From Pseudomonadota bacterium (GTDB lineage Bacteria > Pseudomonadota > Gammaproteobacteria > Thiotrichales > Thiotrichaceae): a DNA stretch of 64,000 bases. The position numbers and the translations under genes are program-made. The DNA lies in the NCBI GenBank assembly GCA_002747455.1, contig PDPG01000042.1:1-64000 (forward strand), in the 5' to 3' direction. Of the stretch, positions 30,268-39,300 are shown one piece after another. The notes beneath the pieces are model-generated. The model saw only the letters and a program-made list of their open reading frames with translations. It was not told where the DNA came from and did no database searches. Position 1 is the first letter of the stretch. The number at the start of each line of letters is the position of its first letter.

Positions 30268-31284
30268 ATGAATACACTGCAAACAACACTTTCCAGTTTT
30301 ATCATCGACGAGCAACGCCGGCTTGGTCGGCAAGCCAGTGGTCAGTTTACCGGCTTACTGAATGACATCGGTATCGCGTGCAAAAGCATTGCCGCCTTAG
30401 TTAATAAAGGTGAGTTGGCGGGCGTATTGGGCGTTGCTGGTAGCGAAAATGTCATGGGAGATGCCCAAAAAAAGATGGATCTAATTGCGAATGATTTATT
30501 TATCAATGCGCTACAGTACAACGGGCATTGCGCGGGTATGGCATCCGAAGAGCTGGATGAAATCCTGACGCTACCGGAAGGTCTTGTTCGTGGCCGCTAC
30601 CTAGTGACATTTGATCCACTTGATGGCTCATCCAATATGGATATCAACATTGATGTCGGGGCAATTTTTTCGATATTAAAAGCCCCTGAAAGCGGCGAAG
30701 ACCCAACGGCTGAGGACTTTGCTCGTCCCGGTGTCGAACAGGTAGCAGCCGGATATTGCTTATACGGCCCTGCCAGTATGTTTGTTCTGACAACTGGCAA
30801 CGGGGTCAATGGCTTCACCCTGGATACCAGTATTGGCGAGTTTATTTTGACGCATCCTGATATGAAAATTCCAGAAACCACCAGCGAGTTTTCCATCAAT
30901 GCATCTAACCAACGTCATTGGGAACCTGCCGTTCAGCGTTATATCGCAGACTGTGTTGCAGGAGAAACTGGCCCACTAAAGAAAAACTACAACATGCGCT
31001 GGGTAGCGGCTATGGTGGGAGAGATCCATCGTATTTTGTGTCGTGGCGGCGTATTCCTTTACCCGATTGATGAACGCAATCGTAAAGCAGGCGGTAAGCT
31101 ACGTTTGTTATACGAAGGCAACCCAATGGCGATGATCGTGGAACAGGCTGGTGGTTTAGCAGATACAGGCTATGGGCGCATTATGGAAGTCATACCAAAC
31201 GGTGACCCGCACCAGCGTGTCGCGGTGATTATGGGTTCAAAACAGGAAGTAGAAACCATTTTAAGATACCACGAAGCAGGTTAA
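30268..31284 (+). CDS. fbp: Fructose-1,6-bisphosphatase class 1
   Basis: The ATG at 30268 has an AGGAC ribosome site, and the 338-residue product has the normal family length; a GTG at 30253 would add five residues. Class 1 marks are EELDEI with metal-binding acids, VTFDPLDGSSNMDINIDVGAIFSI, and KLRLLYEGNPMAMIVEQAGG in the sugar-phosphate site. It removes the 1-phosphate of fructose 1,6-bisphosphate in gluconeogenesis, and in the Calvin cycle if that is present. No carbon-fixation genes are nearby. Confidence 0.96.
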   Translation: MNTLQTTLSSFIIDEQRRLGRQASGQFTGLLNDIGIACKSIAALVNKGELAGVLGVAGSENVMGDAQKKMDLIANDLFINALQYNGHCAGMASEELDEILTLPEGLVRGRYLVTFDPLDGSSNMDINIDVGAIFSILKAPESGEDPTAEDFARPGVEQVAAGYCLYGPASMFVLTTGNGVNGFTLDTSIGEFILTHPDMKIPETTSEFSINASNQRHWEPAVQRYIADCVAGETGPLKKNYNMRWVAAMVGEIHRILCRGGVFLYPIDERNRKAGGKLRLLYEGNPMAMIVEQAGGLADTGYGRIMEVIPNGDPHQRVAVIMGSKQEVETILRYHEAG

Positions 31285-31460
31285 TGCCCTTTCCGAGCAA
31301 GTAGCCAACATCTTGATGATGAATAAAGTTCATAGCTTCATGAAGGCATATCATTTTTGTTCATTTGGGTGGCAAGCTATACTAGCGCGCGCATTTGTCG
31401 AACATGTAAAACAGCTTTACCTCTGCATGTACCCATAATTAACAATCGAAGTCACCTTTC

Positions 31461-32291
31461 ATGAGTATCATTGAGCTTATAACGAGTAACATCCTTACAT
31501 TTTTATCATTAGTCGTCACGGGTGCATTCGCTGGCATTTTGGCAGGTTTGTTAGGCGTGGGCGGTGGCATTGTTATTGTGCCAGTGCTGTTTTTCTTGTT
31601 CCAAAGCTTTGGCGTGTCACCAGAGACAGCTATGGTAGTTGCAACAGCGACCTCGCTGGCGACTATTGTACCTACGTCTATCAGTTCTATTCGTTCTCAC
31701 AAGCAAAAAGGCAATGTGGATTTTGATCTTTTAAAACGCTGGACGGTGTTTATTCTGCTGGGGGTATTGGTGGGCAGTTGGTTAGTAACCCGTGTTGATG
31801 GCACCTGGCTGACGATGCTATTCGGGATAATAGCCACCCTATCGGCACTTAATATGCTGTTCAGAACCGGCAAGTCGGCACTGTTTCAGCAGCTGCCCGG
31901 TAAAGCCGGGCAAACGGTTATGGGGGCATCCATTGGATTTTTCAGTTCTATGGTGGGTATCGGTGGCGGTACTATCTCGGTGCCATTACTGACGTTATAT
32001 AACTATCCGGCCCATAAAGCGGTGGGCACTGCGGCGGCCATCGGGTTGATCATTTCCTTGCCCGGCGCATTAACCATGCTGGTTTTAGGTACAACACCCG
32101 CCGATGCACCTGCTGGAACATGGGGTCTGGTTAACCTGATGGGGTTTATTTGTATTGTGCCGCTAACGGTTTTATTTGCCCCGGTGGGCGCATCTTTGGG
32201 GGCGAAACTTGATGCGGCAAAACTAAAGAAAGTATTTGCGGTGGTGTTGCTTATCACTGGCTTGCGAATGCTGGGGCAACTGTTTCTGTAA
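31461..32291 (+). CDS. TauE/SafE family sulfite/organosulfur exporter-type permease
   Basis: A 276-residue protein with about eight membrane segments in two halves. Each half carries the family's glycine-rich repeat: LAGLLGVGGGIVIVPVL near residue 30, and FFSSMVGIGGGTISVPLLTLYNYPAHKAVGTAAA near 155. TauE/SafE proteins move small anions such as sulfite, sulfoacetate or related organosulfur compounds across the inner membrane. The substrate cannot be read from sequence. It is convergent with mesD across a shared terminator. Confidence 0.88.
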   Translation: MSIIELITSNILTFLSLVVTGAFAGILAGLLGVGGGIVIVPVLFFLFQSFGVSPETAMVVATATSLATIVPTSISSIRSHKQKGNVDFDLLKRWTVFILLGVLVGSWLVTRVDGTWLTMLFGIIATLSALNMLFRTGKSALFQQLPGKAGQTVMGASIGFFSSMVGIGGGTISVPLLTLYNYPAHKAVGTAAAIGLIISLPGALTMLVLGTTPADAPAGTWGLVNLMGFICIVPLTVLFAPVGASLGAKLDAAKLKKVFAVVLLITGLRMLGQLFL

Positions 32292-32335
32292 GCTGTTTTC
32301 TGTTTATTGGCTGTCGATATAAAAGTTATTGATAT

Positions 32336-32373
32336 AAAAAAGCCCCCTGGCGTGAATCGTCAGGGGGCTTTTT
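32336..32373. terminator. Strong bidirectional terminator
   Basis: A perfect 13-bp stem (AAAAAGCCCCCTG / CAGGGGGCTTTTT) with an 11-nt loop has A and T tracts on both sides. It serves the TauE/SafE gene on the plus strand and mesD on the minus strand. Confidence 0.95.
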
Positions 32374-32400
32374 GCCGTATGACACTGAAACCGCGCAGTG

Positions 32401-33429
32401 CTATGCCGTTAATTCCTTACGCACGATTGCAGCACCATCGGCCAGGGCTTTCAGTTTGCCTCTCGCGATTGCACGGGATAGCGGAGCCATACCGCAGTTA
32501 GTGCAGGGGTAGAGCTTGTCGGCATCTACATAATTAAGCGCTTCTCGCAGTGTTGCCGCAACTTCTTCGGGGGTTTCAACGGTATCGCTGGCCACATCAA
32601 TGGCACCCACCATCACTTTTTTACCGCGAATCAGTTCGATCAGTTTAATCGGCACTCGGGAGTTGTGACATTCCAGTGAGATAATGTCGATATTTGATTG
32701 TTGCAGCTTGGGGAAAATTTCTTCGTACTGACGCCACTCAGAACCCAACGTTTTTTTCCAATCGGTATTGGCTTTAATACCGTAGCCGTAACAAATATGT
32801 ACCGCTGTTTCACAGCTAAGCCCTTCGATGGCTTTTTCTAAACAGGCAATACCCCATTCATTCACATCATCAAAAAATACGTTAAATGCCGGCTCATCAA
32901 ATTGAATAATATCAACACCGGCGGCCGCTAATTCTTTGGCTTCCTGATTAAGAATTTTGGCAAATTCCCAGGCCAGTGTTTTGCGGCTTTTATAATGATC
33001 ATCGTACAGCGTATCGATCATTGTCATTGGCCCTGGCAATGCCCATTTAATGGTTTGCGTGGTTTGTTCGCGTAAAAACCGGGCGTCGTCTACAAATACC
33101 GGTTGTGGGCGGCTTACCGGGCCAACCACTGTGGGTACGCTGGCATCATAACGATCACGGATTTTAACGGTTTTACGCTGTTCAAAATCAACGCCGTTAA
33201 GGTGCTCAATAAAAGTAGTTACAAAATGCTGTCGGGTTTGCTCGCCATCACTCACAATATCAATGCCCGCATGCAGCTGCTCTTGCAACGATACCCGCAG
33301 TGCATCCTGTTTTCCGGCAATTAATTCTTCGCCTTCCAGTTTCCAGGGCGACCACAGGGTTTCAGGTTCAGCAAGCCACGAAGGTTTTGGCAGGCTGCCG
33401 GCGGTAGAAGTCGGTAATAATTTTTTCAT
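32401..33429 (-). CDS. mesD: Core-MetE-type folate-independent methionine synthase (MesD)
   Basis: The 342-residue protein corresponds to only the C-terminal catalytic half of MetE. It begins LLPTSTAGSLPKPSW and has SDGEQTRQHFVTTF, GPMTMIDTLYDD and QFDEPAFNVF. The zinc ligands of MetE are all identifiable: His and Cys in AVHICYGYG, Glu in ISLECHNSR, and Cys in YPCTNCGMAP. Core MetE proteins lacking the folate-binding half fall in the MesA-D groups; the partner DUF1852 gene (MesX) 32 nt upstream identifies this as MesD. It should methylate homocysteine using a donor other than methyl-folate; the donor is not established. Confidence 0.85.
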   Translation of the reverse strand: MKKLLPTSTAGSLPKPSWLAEPETLWSPWKLEGEELIAGKQDALRVSLQEQLHAGIDIVSDGEQTRQHFVTTFIEHLNGVDFEQRKTVKIRDRYDASVPTVVGPVSRPQPVFVDDARFLREQTTQTIKWALPGPMTMIDTLYDDHYKSRKTLAWEFAKILNQEAKELAAAGVDIIQFDEPAFNVFFDDVNEWGIACLEKAIEGLSCETAVHICYGYGIKANTDWKKTLGSEWRQYEEIFPKLQQSNIDIISLECHNSRVPIKLIELIRGKKVMVGAIDVASDTVETPEEVAATLREALNYVDADKLYPCTNCGMAPLSRAIARGKLKALADGAAIVRKELTA

Positions 33430-33461
33430 AGTAAATACTGCTTGTTATTCCGTTTAAAATA

Positions 33462-34436
33462 TCAGGCGTAATTGGCAGACCAATTTTCCAGAATGGTGTG
33501 ATAAGGCTTAATAAAGTGCTCGTTAGCAAACTCGCCCTGCTTAATGGCCAACTTGCTGCGCTCTTCACGGTCATACACAATTTGAGTTAATGAATGATCC
33601 TGATTTTTTAAATCCGGTTGATACTGATTCCCGGCAACCGCATTGGCATTATAAATTTCTGGCCGGTAAATTTTTTGGAAAGTTTCCATGGTGCTAATAG
33701 TGCTGATCAGCTCAAGGTTGGTGTAATCCGTTAGCAAATCACCAAAAAAGTAAAATGCCAAAGGAGCAACGCTGTTGGGTGGCATAAAGTAGCGCACCTG
33801 TAAGCCCATTTTTTTGAAATACTGCTCGGTTAAAGAAGATTCATTCGGCAGGTATTCCACGCCCAATACCGGGTGTCGATTACCGGTACGAGAATAGATT
33901 TTGTTATCGGAAACACTCAGGCAGATCACCGGTGGTTTCTTAAAATGCTCTTGGTATGCGGTTGAACCGACAAAATCTTTAAAGAGCTTGCCATGAAGAT
34001 CACCAAAGTTTTCGGGAATGCCGAACTTGGCTCGGCCTTTGTTATAATCCAGCAGCCGTACACTGAAATCATAATCCCGCACGTAAGAAGAAAAATTATT
34101 TCCGACAATCCCCGCAATGCGCTTATTGGTTTTGTGATCAATAATGCTGGTTTGCAGAATCTCAATGGATGGAAAAGTTTCGCCACTGCCTTTAACATCA
34201 ACATCTACAGAAATGATGTCCAGTTCAACAGAGTAACGATCCCCTTTGGGGTTATCCCAGTTCGCCAGCGCATTGAAACGGTTGTCTACCATTTTTAAGG
34301 CATTGCGCAAGTTCTGCTGGCGGCTTTCCCCCCTGGCCAGGTTAGCAAAATTGGTGGTGATCCGCGTACTATCTGAAGGAAGATAGTTTTCATCAAAGCG
34401 AATGCTCTTTATGGTATAGCTAAAGCCGTTATTCAT
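33462..34436 (-). CDS. mesX: DUF1852 protein MesX, partner of MesD
   Basis: The 324-residue protein matches the DUF1852 family: MNNGFSYTIKSIRFDENYLPSDSTRITTNFANLARG, VDNRFNALANWDNP and RYSVELDIISVDVD. The ATG at 34436 gives the usual family start; the frame runs back to 34526 but that stretch lacks family character. DUF1852 genes are nearly always next to MesD genes, and MesX is required for MesD-dependent methionine synthesis in bacteria where it has been tested. The mechanism is unknown; oxygen dependence of the pair has been reported. It is co-directional with mesD. Confidence 0.85.
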   Translation of the reverse strand: MNNGFSYTIKSIRFDENYLPSDSTRITTNFANLARGESRQQNLRNALKMVDNRFNALANWDNPKGDRYSVELDIISVDVDVKGSGETFPSIEILQTSIIDHKTNKRIAGIVGNNFSSYVRDYDFSVRLLDYNKGRAKFGIPENFGDLHGKLFKDFVGSTAYQEHFKKPPVICLSVSDNKIYSRTGNRHPVLGVEYLPNESSLTEQYFKKMGLQVRYFMPPNSVAPLAFYFFGDLLTDYTNLELISTISTMETFQKIYRPEIYNANAVAGNQYQPDLKNQDHSLTQIVYDREERSKLAIKQGEFANEHFIKPYHTILENWSANYA

Positions 34437-34563
34437 GGTGATCCGGTATCCTGTTTGCTGATATAAAGCTGAATTTTTTGCTCTTTTAAGGCTGTTGCTT
34501 TGTCGGTCGCCAAGAGCTGGGAGCAATTTATACAGGGATCATTGCATGAATAAAACTGATTTT

Positions 34564-34583
34564 ATCTCATAATATTATGAGAT
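34564..34583. repeat. Perfect 20-bp palindrome at the end of metR
   Basis: ATCTCATAATATTATGAGAT is a perfect inverted repeat overlapping the metR stop codon, 128 nt upstream of mesX. It has no T tail on the minus strand, so it is not a standard terminator. Adjacent TGAGATTTTTTCA (34578-34590) is one base from the MetR half-site pattern TGAA-N5-TTCA. It may be an operator for mesXD. Confidence 0.5.
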
Positions 34584-35492
34584 TTTTTCATGGCTTGTTT
34601 CTGTAGGGTGATTAAAACTACGTGCCTGTTCAATAAATGCCGAAAGGTATTCAATATCTTTATCATCTTCACGGGTGCCCAGATAAATCTGCTTGGCAAC
34701 GCCTTCTTTACCCAGGCGCACCACTGATAAAGGTAATTTTTTACAGAATTCTTCTGCCAGCCAGCGTGGCAGTGCTGCGACACCGCGATTGCAGGCCACC
34801 ATTTGCAGCATAATTTCGGTGGTTTCACTGGTTTTGTGAAGTTTAGGTACCACACCTTCCTGGTTCAGGAACTGGGTGTAAATATCCAGGCGGTCAGTCG
34901 CTACCGGGTAGGTGAGCAAAACCTGATCACGCAGATCTTCTGGTATTGCGTATTGGCGAGTAGCCAGGGGATGATGCTGAGGCACCACCAGCACCTGTTC
35001 ATAGTCAAATACCGGGCTGAAACTCAGGCCACTTTTATAAAACGGATCGGGAGTAACCAGCAGATCGATTTCGTAATCCAGCAACGCACCGACGCCACCG
35101 AATTGGAATTTTTGGATCACATCCACATCCACATCGGGCCAGGCATCTAAAAATGGCGATACCACATTTAATAACCATTGGTAACAGGGGTGGCATTCCA
35201 TACCAATTCGCAAAGTGCCGCGCTCACCCTGGGCGATCTGCTTGAGCTTGTCCTCGGCGTGATCCAGCAGCGGTAGCACCCGGTTGGCAATATTAAGCAA
35301 ATACCGCCCGGCCTGAGTCAGCCGCAAACTGCGCCCTTCACGCAGCCAGATTTCAGTGCCCAGGTTATTTTCCAGCTTACGCATGGTGTGGCTTAATGCG
35401 GATTGTGTTACGCAAAGCGCTTTGGCGGCAGCGGTCAGCGAGCCGTGCTGTTCAACGGCCTGCACGACCTTTAGGTGGATACGTTCAATCAT
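34575..35492 (-). CDS. metR: LysR-family regulator MetR
   Basis: A 305-residue LysR-type activator. The N-terminal helix-turn-helix is HGSLTAAAKALCVTQSALSHTMRKLE. The effector domain closely resembles E. coli MetR (LRIGMECHPCYQWL, LDLLVTPDP-like IDLLVTPDPFYKSGLSFSPVFDYE, LLTYPVATDRLDIYTQFL and MVACNRGVAALPRW). In MetR this domain binds homocysteine, which turns on methionine synthase genes. It lies directly upstream of mesX-mesD on the same strand, so it very likely controls them. Confidence 0.92.
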   Translation of the reverse strand: MIERIHLKVVQAVEQHGSLTAAAKALCVTQSALSHTMRKLENNLGTEIWLREGRSLRLTQAGRYLLNIANRVLPLLDHAEDKLKQIAQGERGTLRIGMECHPCYQWLLNVVSPFLDAWPDVDVDVIQKFQFGGVGALLDYEIDLLVTPDPFYKSGLSFSPVFDYEQVLVVPQHHPLATRQYAIPEDLRDQVLLTYPVATDRLDIYTQFLNQEGVVPKLHKTSETTEIMLQMVACNRGVAALPRWLAEEFCKKLPLSVVRLGKEGVAKQIYLGTREDDKDIEYLSAFIEQARSFNHPTETSHEKIS

Positions 35493-35654
35493 AATAGGGT
35501 ATGAAAAAGGTTAATGGATAGGTGGAATTATACCGTTTTTATTCATTATGGAAGCGGTTTAAGCCTGTTATCGGTTAATTACCAAGCACAAATACAGGTG
35601 ACGTATCATTGATAGTAGACAAATTGATGCTTATTAGCTGAACCAGCACACACT

Positions 35655-35683
35655 AAAAAGGGGAGCTGTATAATAAGCTCCCC
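35655..35683 (-). terminator. Terminator of the protease-lipoprotein operon
   Basis: An 8-bp stem GGGGAGCT / AGCTCCCC with an 8-nt loop is followed on the minus strand by TTTTT. It ends the transcription unit that includes the large protease gene, the lipoprotein and the possible small ORF. Confidence 0.85.
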
Positions 35684-35708
35684 CTTCTTCATATCTATCA
35701 AACTAGCG

Positions 35709-35843
35709 TCATCCAAGCACCCTGAGCGCACCAACCTCCTCCCACTTTTTATCAAAAGCCCACTCGCCGCCGGAATAGGCTTCACAAGCGACGAAGGGTA
35801 GAACTTGGTGACCAAAGCACCGAAAAGCTTTAGGGGTAGGCAT
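35709..35843 (-). CDS. Possible 44-residue small ORF
   Basis: An ATG at 35843 lies inside the end of the lipoprotein gene (14-nt overlap including the lipoprotein stop). It opens MPTPKAFRCFGHQVLPFV and later has GGEWAFDKKWEEVGALRVLG. The composition looks protein-like, with several W, F and E residues, and a terminator follows 26 nt after the stop. A weak ribosome site (GGTG) and the short length keep confidence low. No family is recognised. Confidence 0.3.
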   Translation of the reverse strand: MPTPKAFRCFGHQVLPFVACEAYSGGEWAFDKKWEEVGALRVLG

Positions 35844-36306
35844 TCACACCAGGAAAGGCTGAACCGATCAAGCCTCGCGTGTAGTCATGCCAAGGCCTTA
35901 GGCCGTCAGGCGCAGACCTCAGTGTGCCCTGCCAGTGAAAGCTGACTGATGGCAGGTTGCCACCATGACATCTCAGTGTGTAACCGGCCGCGTCAAACAC
36001 ATCGGTTTGTTGCTGGCCGGATTCCCGGCACAAGGGCGCGGCCAAGCCGGCCAACGCCAAACATTGCTCAGCGCTAACCGCTGCAACATGACGATACACC
36101 GCAACCTTCTCCGGTGTTTGACGACTCAGAACGGCTTGCTTGTTAATGCAGTCAATTTGCAACTGCTCAACCTGAGCCCCCGGTTTCCCGCCGATGATTT
36201 GATAATCATAACGGGCACTCTTTGGGGTTGGGGTTAAGGCACTGCCATCGGGAGCCGGCGTATTGCAGGCCCCCAATAAGCAACTAAGGTAAATCACACG
36301 CTTCAC
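35830..36306 (-). CDS. Uncharacterised lipoprotein
   Basis: A 158-residue protein: basic start MKR, short hydrophobic core, lipobox LGAC with Cys14. Asn at +2 after the Cys is compatible with outer-membrane sorting. The mature part has four further cysteines (DCINK, EQCLAL, PLCRE, LRCHG), which could form two disulfides. No known domain is evident. Its ATG overlaps the stop of the large upstream protease gene (ATGA), so the two are translationally coupled and probably act together. Confidence 0.65.
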   Translation of the reverse strand: MKRVIYLSCLLGACNTPAPDGSALTPTPKSARYDYQIIGGKPGAQVEQLQIDCINKQAVLSRQTPEKVAVYRHVAAVSAEQCLALAGLAAPLCRESGQQQTDVFDAAGYTLRCHGGNLPSVSFHWQGTLRSAPDGLRPWHDYTRGLIGSAFPGVNAYP

Positions 36307-39300
36307 TTCGCTCTCCGTTTACGCGCTGTAGCAACACAGCCAATACCACCAAACAAAACCAGTAGCCACGGGCTTATGGAGCCACCACCACTTTTGCCTT
36401 TAGATATGACCAGATTGACCGCGCTACCCGCACTGACAGGGCTGTCTGCAGTTGGGTCTTGGCTAATCACATGACCAGAGGCAATCGTTTTGCTATTTTC
36501 TTCGGTGGTACTGCCGACAATCAACCCAGCAGCTTCAATGGCAGTGATGGCCTCACCTTTAGTTTTGCCAACCACATTCGGCACCATCAACAGCACCTGT
36601 TTGTCGATGTACAAACCGTTCAGTAGGGTCGCAGACTCGCCGTCTGTTGTCAGCGTAATATCGCGGAAGCCAACAGCGGCTGTGGCATCTATCGTTACAT
36701 TAACGACCGCTTCGGTAGGTGAATTCACCACTACGCTATTCACGGTCACGTTATCACCAAAGGAGGCACTTGTCACACCGTCTTCAAAGTGTGTGTTGGT
36801 ACCCGTAATCGTCACTGAAGTGGTTTGAGATTGCTGTAGTTTCTTCGGTGAGATCTCGCTGATCACTGGCACTGAACTTTCTGAGCCAATCAGCAGAGCA
36901 TCGTCGAGATCTATGCCGCCTGCGGTGAGTGATCTGAAACCAATTGGTGCATCGGCCGCAACCGTTACCTCAACCTTAGCTTCGGTATCGCTAACGCGAG
37001 TAACCGAGTTAACCGTCACACCCGTACCAAGATCCACAACCATATCACTGGTAAATGTGGTATTGACCCCCTGAATAGTCAGGACGGCTGTGGTGCCCTG
37101 AATGAGGCGGGTTGGTGTCAGGCTAAGCACACTTGCTGTACCAGTCGCCTCCTCTATGGTGATCACACCTTTTCCTTCCGCAGTTTCCACACCGCCACCC
37201 AGTGCCGTTTTGGTAACCAGGTTGAGGGTAACCAGGTCGGCAGTTTCTGCAACTTCCACCGTAACGGATAGAGAAGTTGGTGATTGGATTTGAATATCAG
37301 AGAGGGTAACGCCACTAACATCACTACCATCGGATTGACTAAGGCTAACCTCAGTTGCACTACTCCAGTTGGTGTTTAGGCCAGTAAAGAAGACCGTTGC
37401 ACGAGCACCGCGAGGAATTTTGCGAATGCTGGAGGTAATGACTGCTGGCTCAGTGGTTGAACGCAGGATATTGAAAATGGTATTGACATACTCACTGCCA
37501 TCACCACTGTTTACCTCATCAATCTTGGCAAAAGTACCGCCGGTTTCGGCTGATACCACTGAGAACAACTGAACCGAGCTACTCACTAATGAACCAAAGG
37601 CATCAGCCGCAACAACCACACGATAGTTAGCATCGTCATAGCGGGAACTGATTTTCAGGTAATAGGTACTATCGGCATCCGGTGTGAAGCGAGCTGTCTG
37701 GATGATTTCACCACTGGCTGTCAGTGATGAAGAGGTGTAGTCACGACTAAGCAACATATCTTGCTCCACCCCTTCACTATTCAACAGGTTCAGTAAAACC
37801 GACTTACGAGCATTCATTTGGCTTAACGCTAAGGTATAGGGGGTACCAGCTTTCAGTGTAACTTTAAAGAAATCTTTGTCTTCACTGGTCTCAATGGTAC
37901 CGATTACGACAGCATCCGTATTGATCTCGCTGGCTGTGTCTCTACTATCACCAATAATATCGACACCCTCGGCAGTACCAGGGTCTTCGATTGAGCCGCC
38001 GACTTCATCGCCGTCCCTATCAAAACCAGGTTTACCCTGAGCATCCGCAAGCAAGCTAGGCTTAAAGGATGCGCTGGAGCAATCGCCAGAAAGGATAGTA
38101 TTCACGGTAACACCTCGCCTACGCAGATCGGAGACGACGTTTGCCATATCGACACCCGGTTGAGCGGATGCATCCGTTGCGACCAGAATGGTTCCACCGG
38201 AGTTTACCAGTTTACTCGCGGCCAACAAGCCGTGCGCACTATACTCAGGACAATCACCGCCACCCGAGGCACGAAGACCGTTAACTGCATCACGCATAGC
38301 ACTTAAGTCATTGGTAGTTAGACGGTGAGTAACATTGTCTTTAAAGGTGAGTAGGTGAATGGTTGGTGCTTCCTCGCCTTCCTCTAGTGAACCCTCCAGA
38401 GCTGTTATGTAATTAGCCAAGGCCTGACTCACACCACTGATTTCTTCTGACATGGAACCAGTGTCGTCGATCACGAATACGACGGAGGCACCATTAAGTA
38501 CGCGCACATCACTCCAATACTCTGTTGATGAGCTTGGCGTTGCGGGCGCTGTGGTGCTTTTTGCTGTGACCACCCACCGTACCAGAGAGCCTTCGCTCAA
38601 TGCTGCATCCACATCAGCAGCAGAGGGCGTGTAGGTCGAGACATCACCTACTGCTGCTTTATGCGTTTCGGTCGTAAAGTTGCTGGCAAAAAAGCGGACA
38701 TAGTTATCGTTTAGTGGGTTACTGGCACCTGCGCCATTTTTGTTCCATTTGAAGGTAGTTGAGGTATCCAGCGTGGCGCGATCGGATGGAGTGAGTTGCT
38801 CGGGAGCAATCTTATGCAGTCCGAATAGCTTGCCATAGCTGGCTTTTTTCTCATTATCTTTGCCGGCTACCAAGGCATCCCAAACATCTCCAATTTTGGT
38901 TGCACCAGAGGTCTTAATTGACTGGAATAACGCTCTGGGCGATATGGCAATCTCCTCGCCATCGGCGGCGGCATCCACCAAATCCCAAAGTGTCGTCATG
39001 ACGGATAGCTCGTTATCTTCGCCAACTCCGATATCCTTTTCAAGGTGGTTAGTAATGCTGGCGTCTTCAGTATCCTGATATTGCATATCGCCAACATTTG
39101 GAACACCCAGCGCGGCAAAGCCCATCTGGTGTAATCCTGATACCGCGAAGAATGTCGGCCAGCCTTCACCCCATGCTAAGCGCACACCGACATCTTTACT
39201 ACCACGACTAGTCGAGAGATTGGCATTAATGCTGTGAGAACCACCTGGGTTATTTTCAAAATTATAGGCATCCATGATGTAATGGCCGTACTCATGCAAG

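Noticed and set aside
34437..34574. SAM or cobalamin riboswitch upstream of mesX
   Set aside because: No conserved SAM-I or B12 box is visible in the 138-nt gap; control by MetR is the better explanation.
35606..35815. 69-codon minus-strand ORF MVTKFYPSSL...
   Set aside because: It reads through the terminator hairpin at 35660-35683 and competes with a better small frame (35709-35843) that ends before the terminator.
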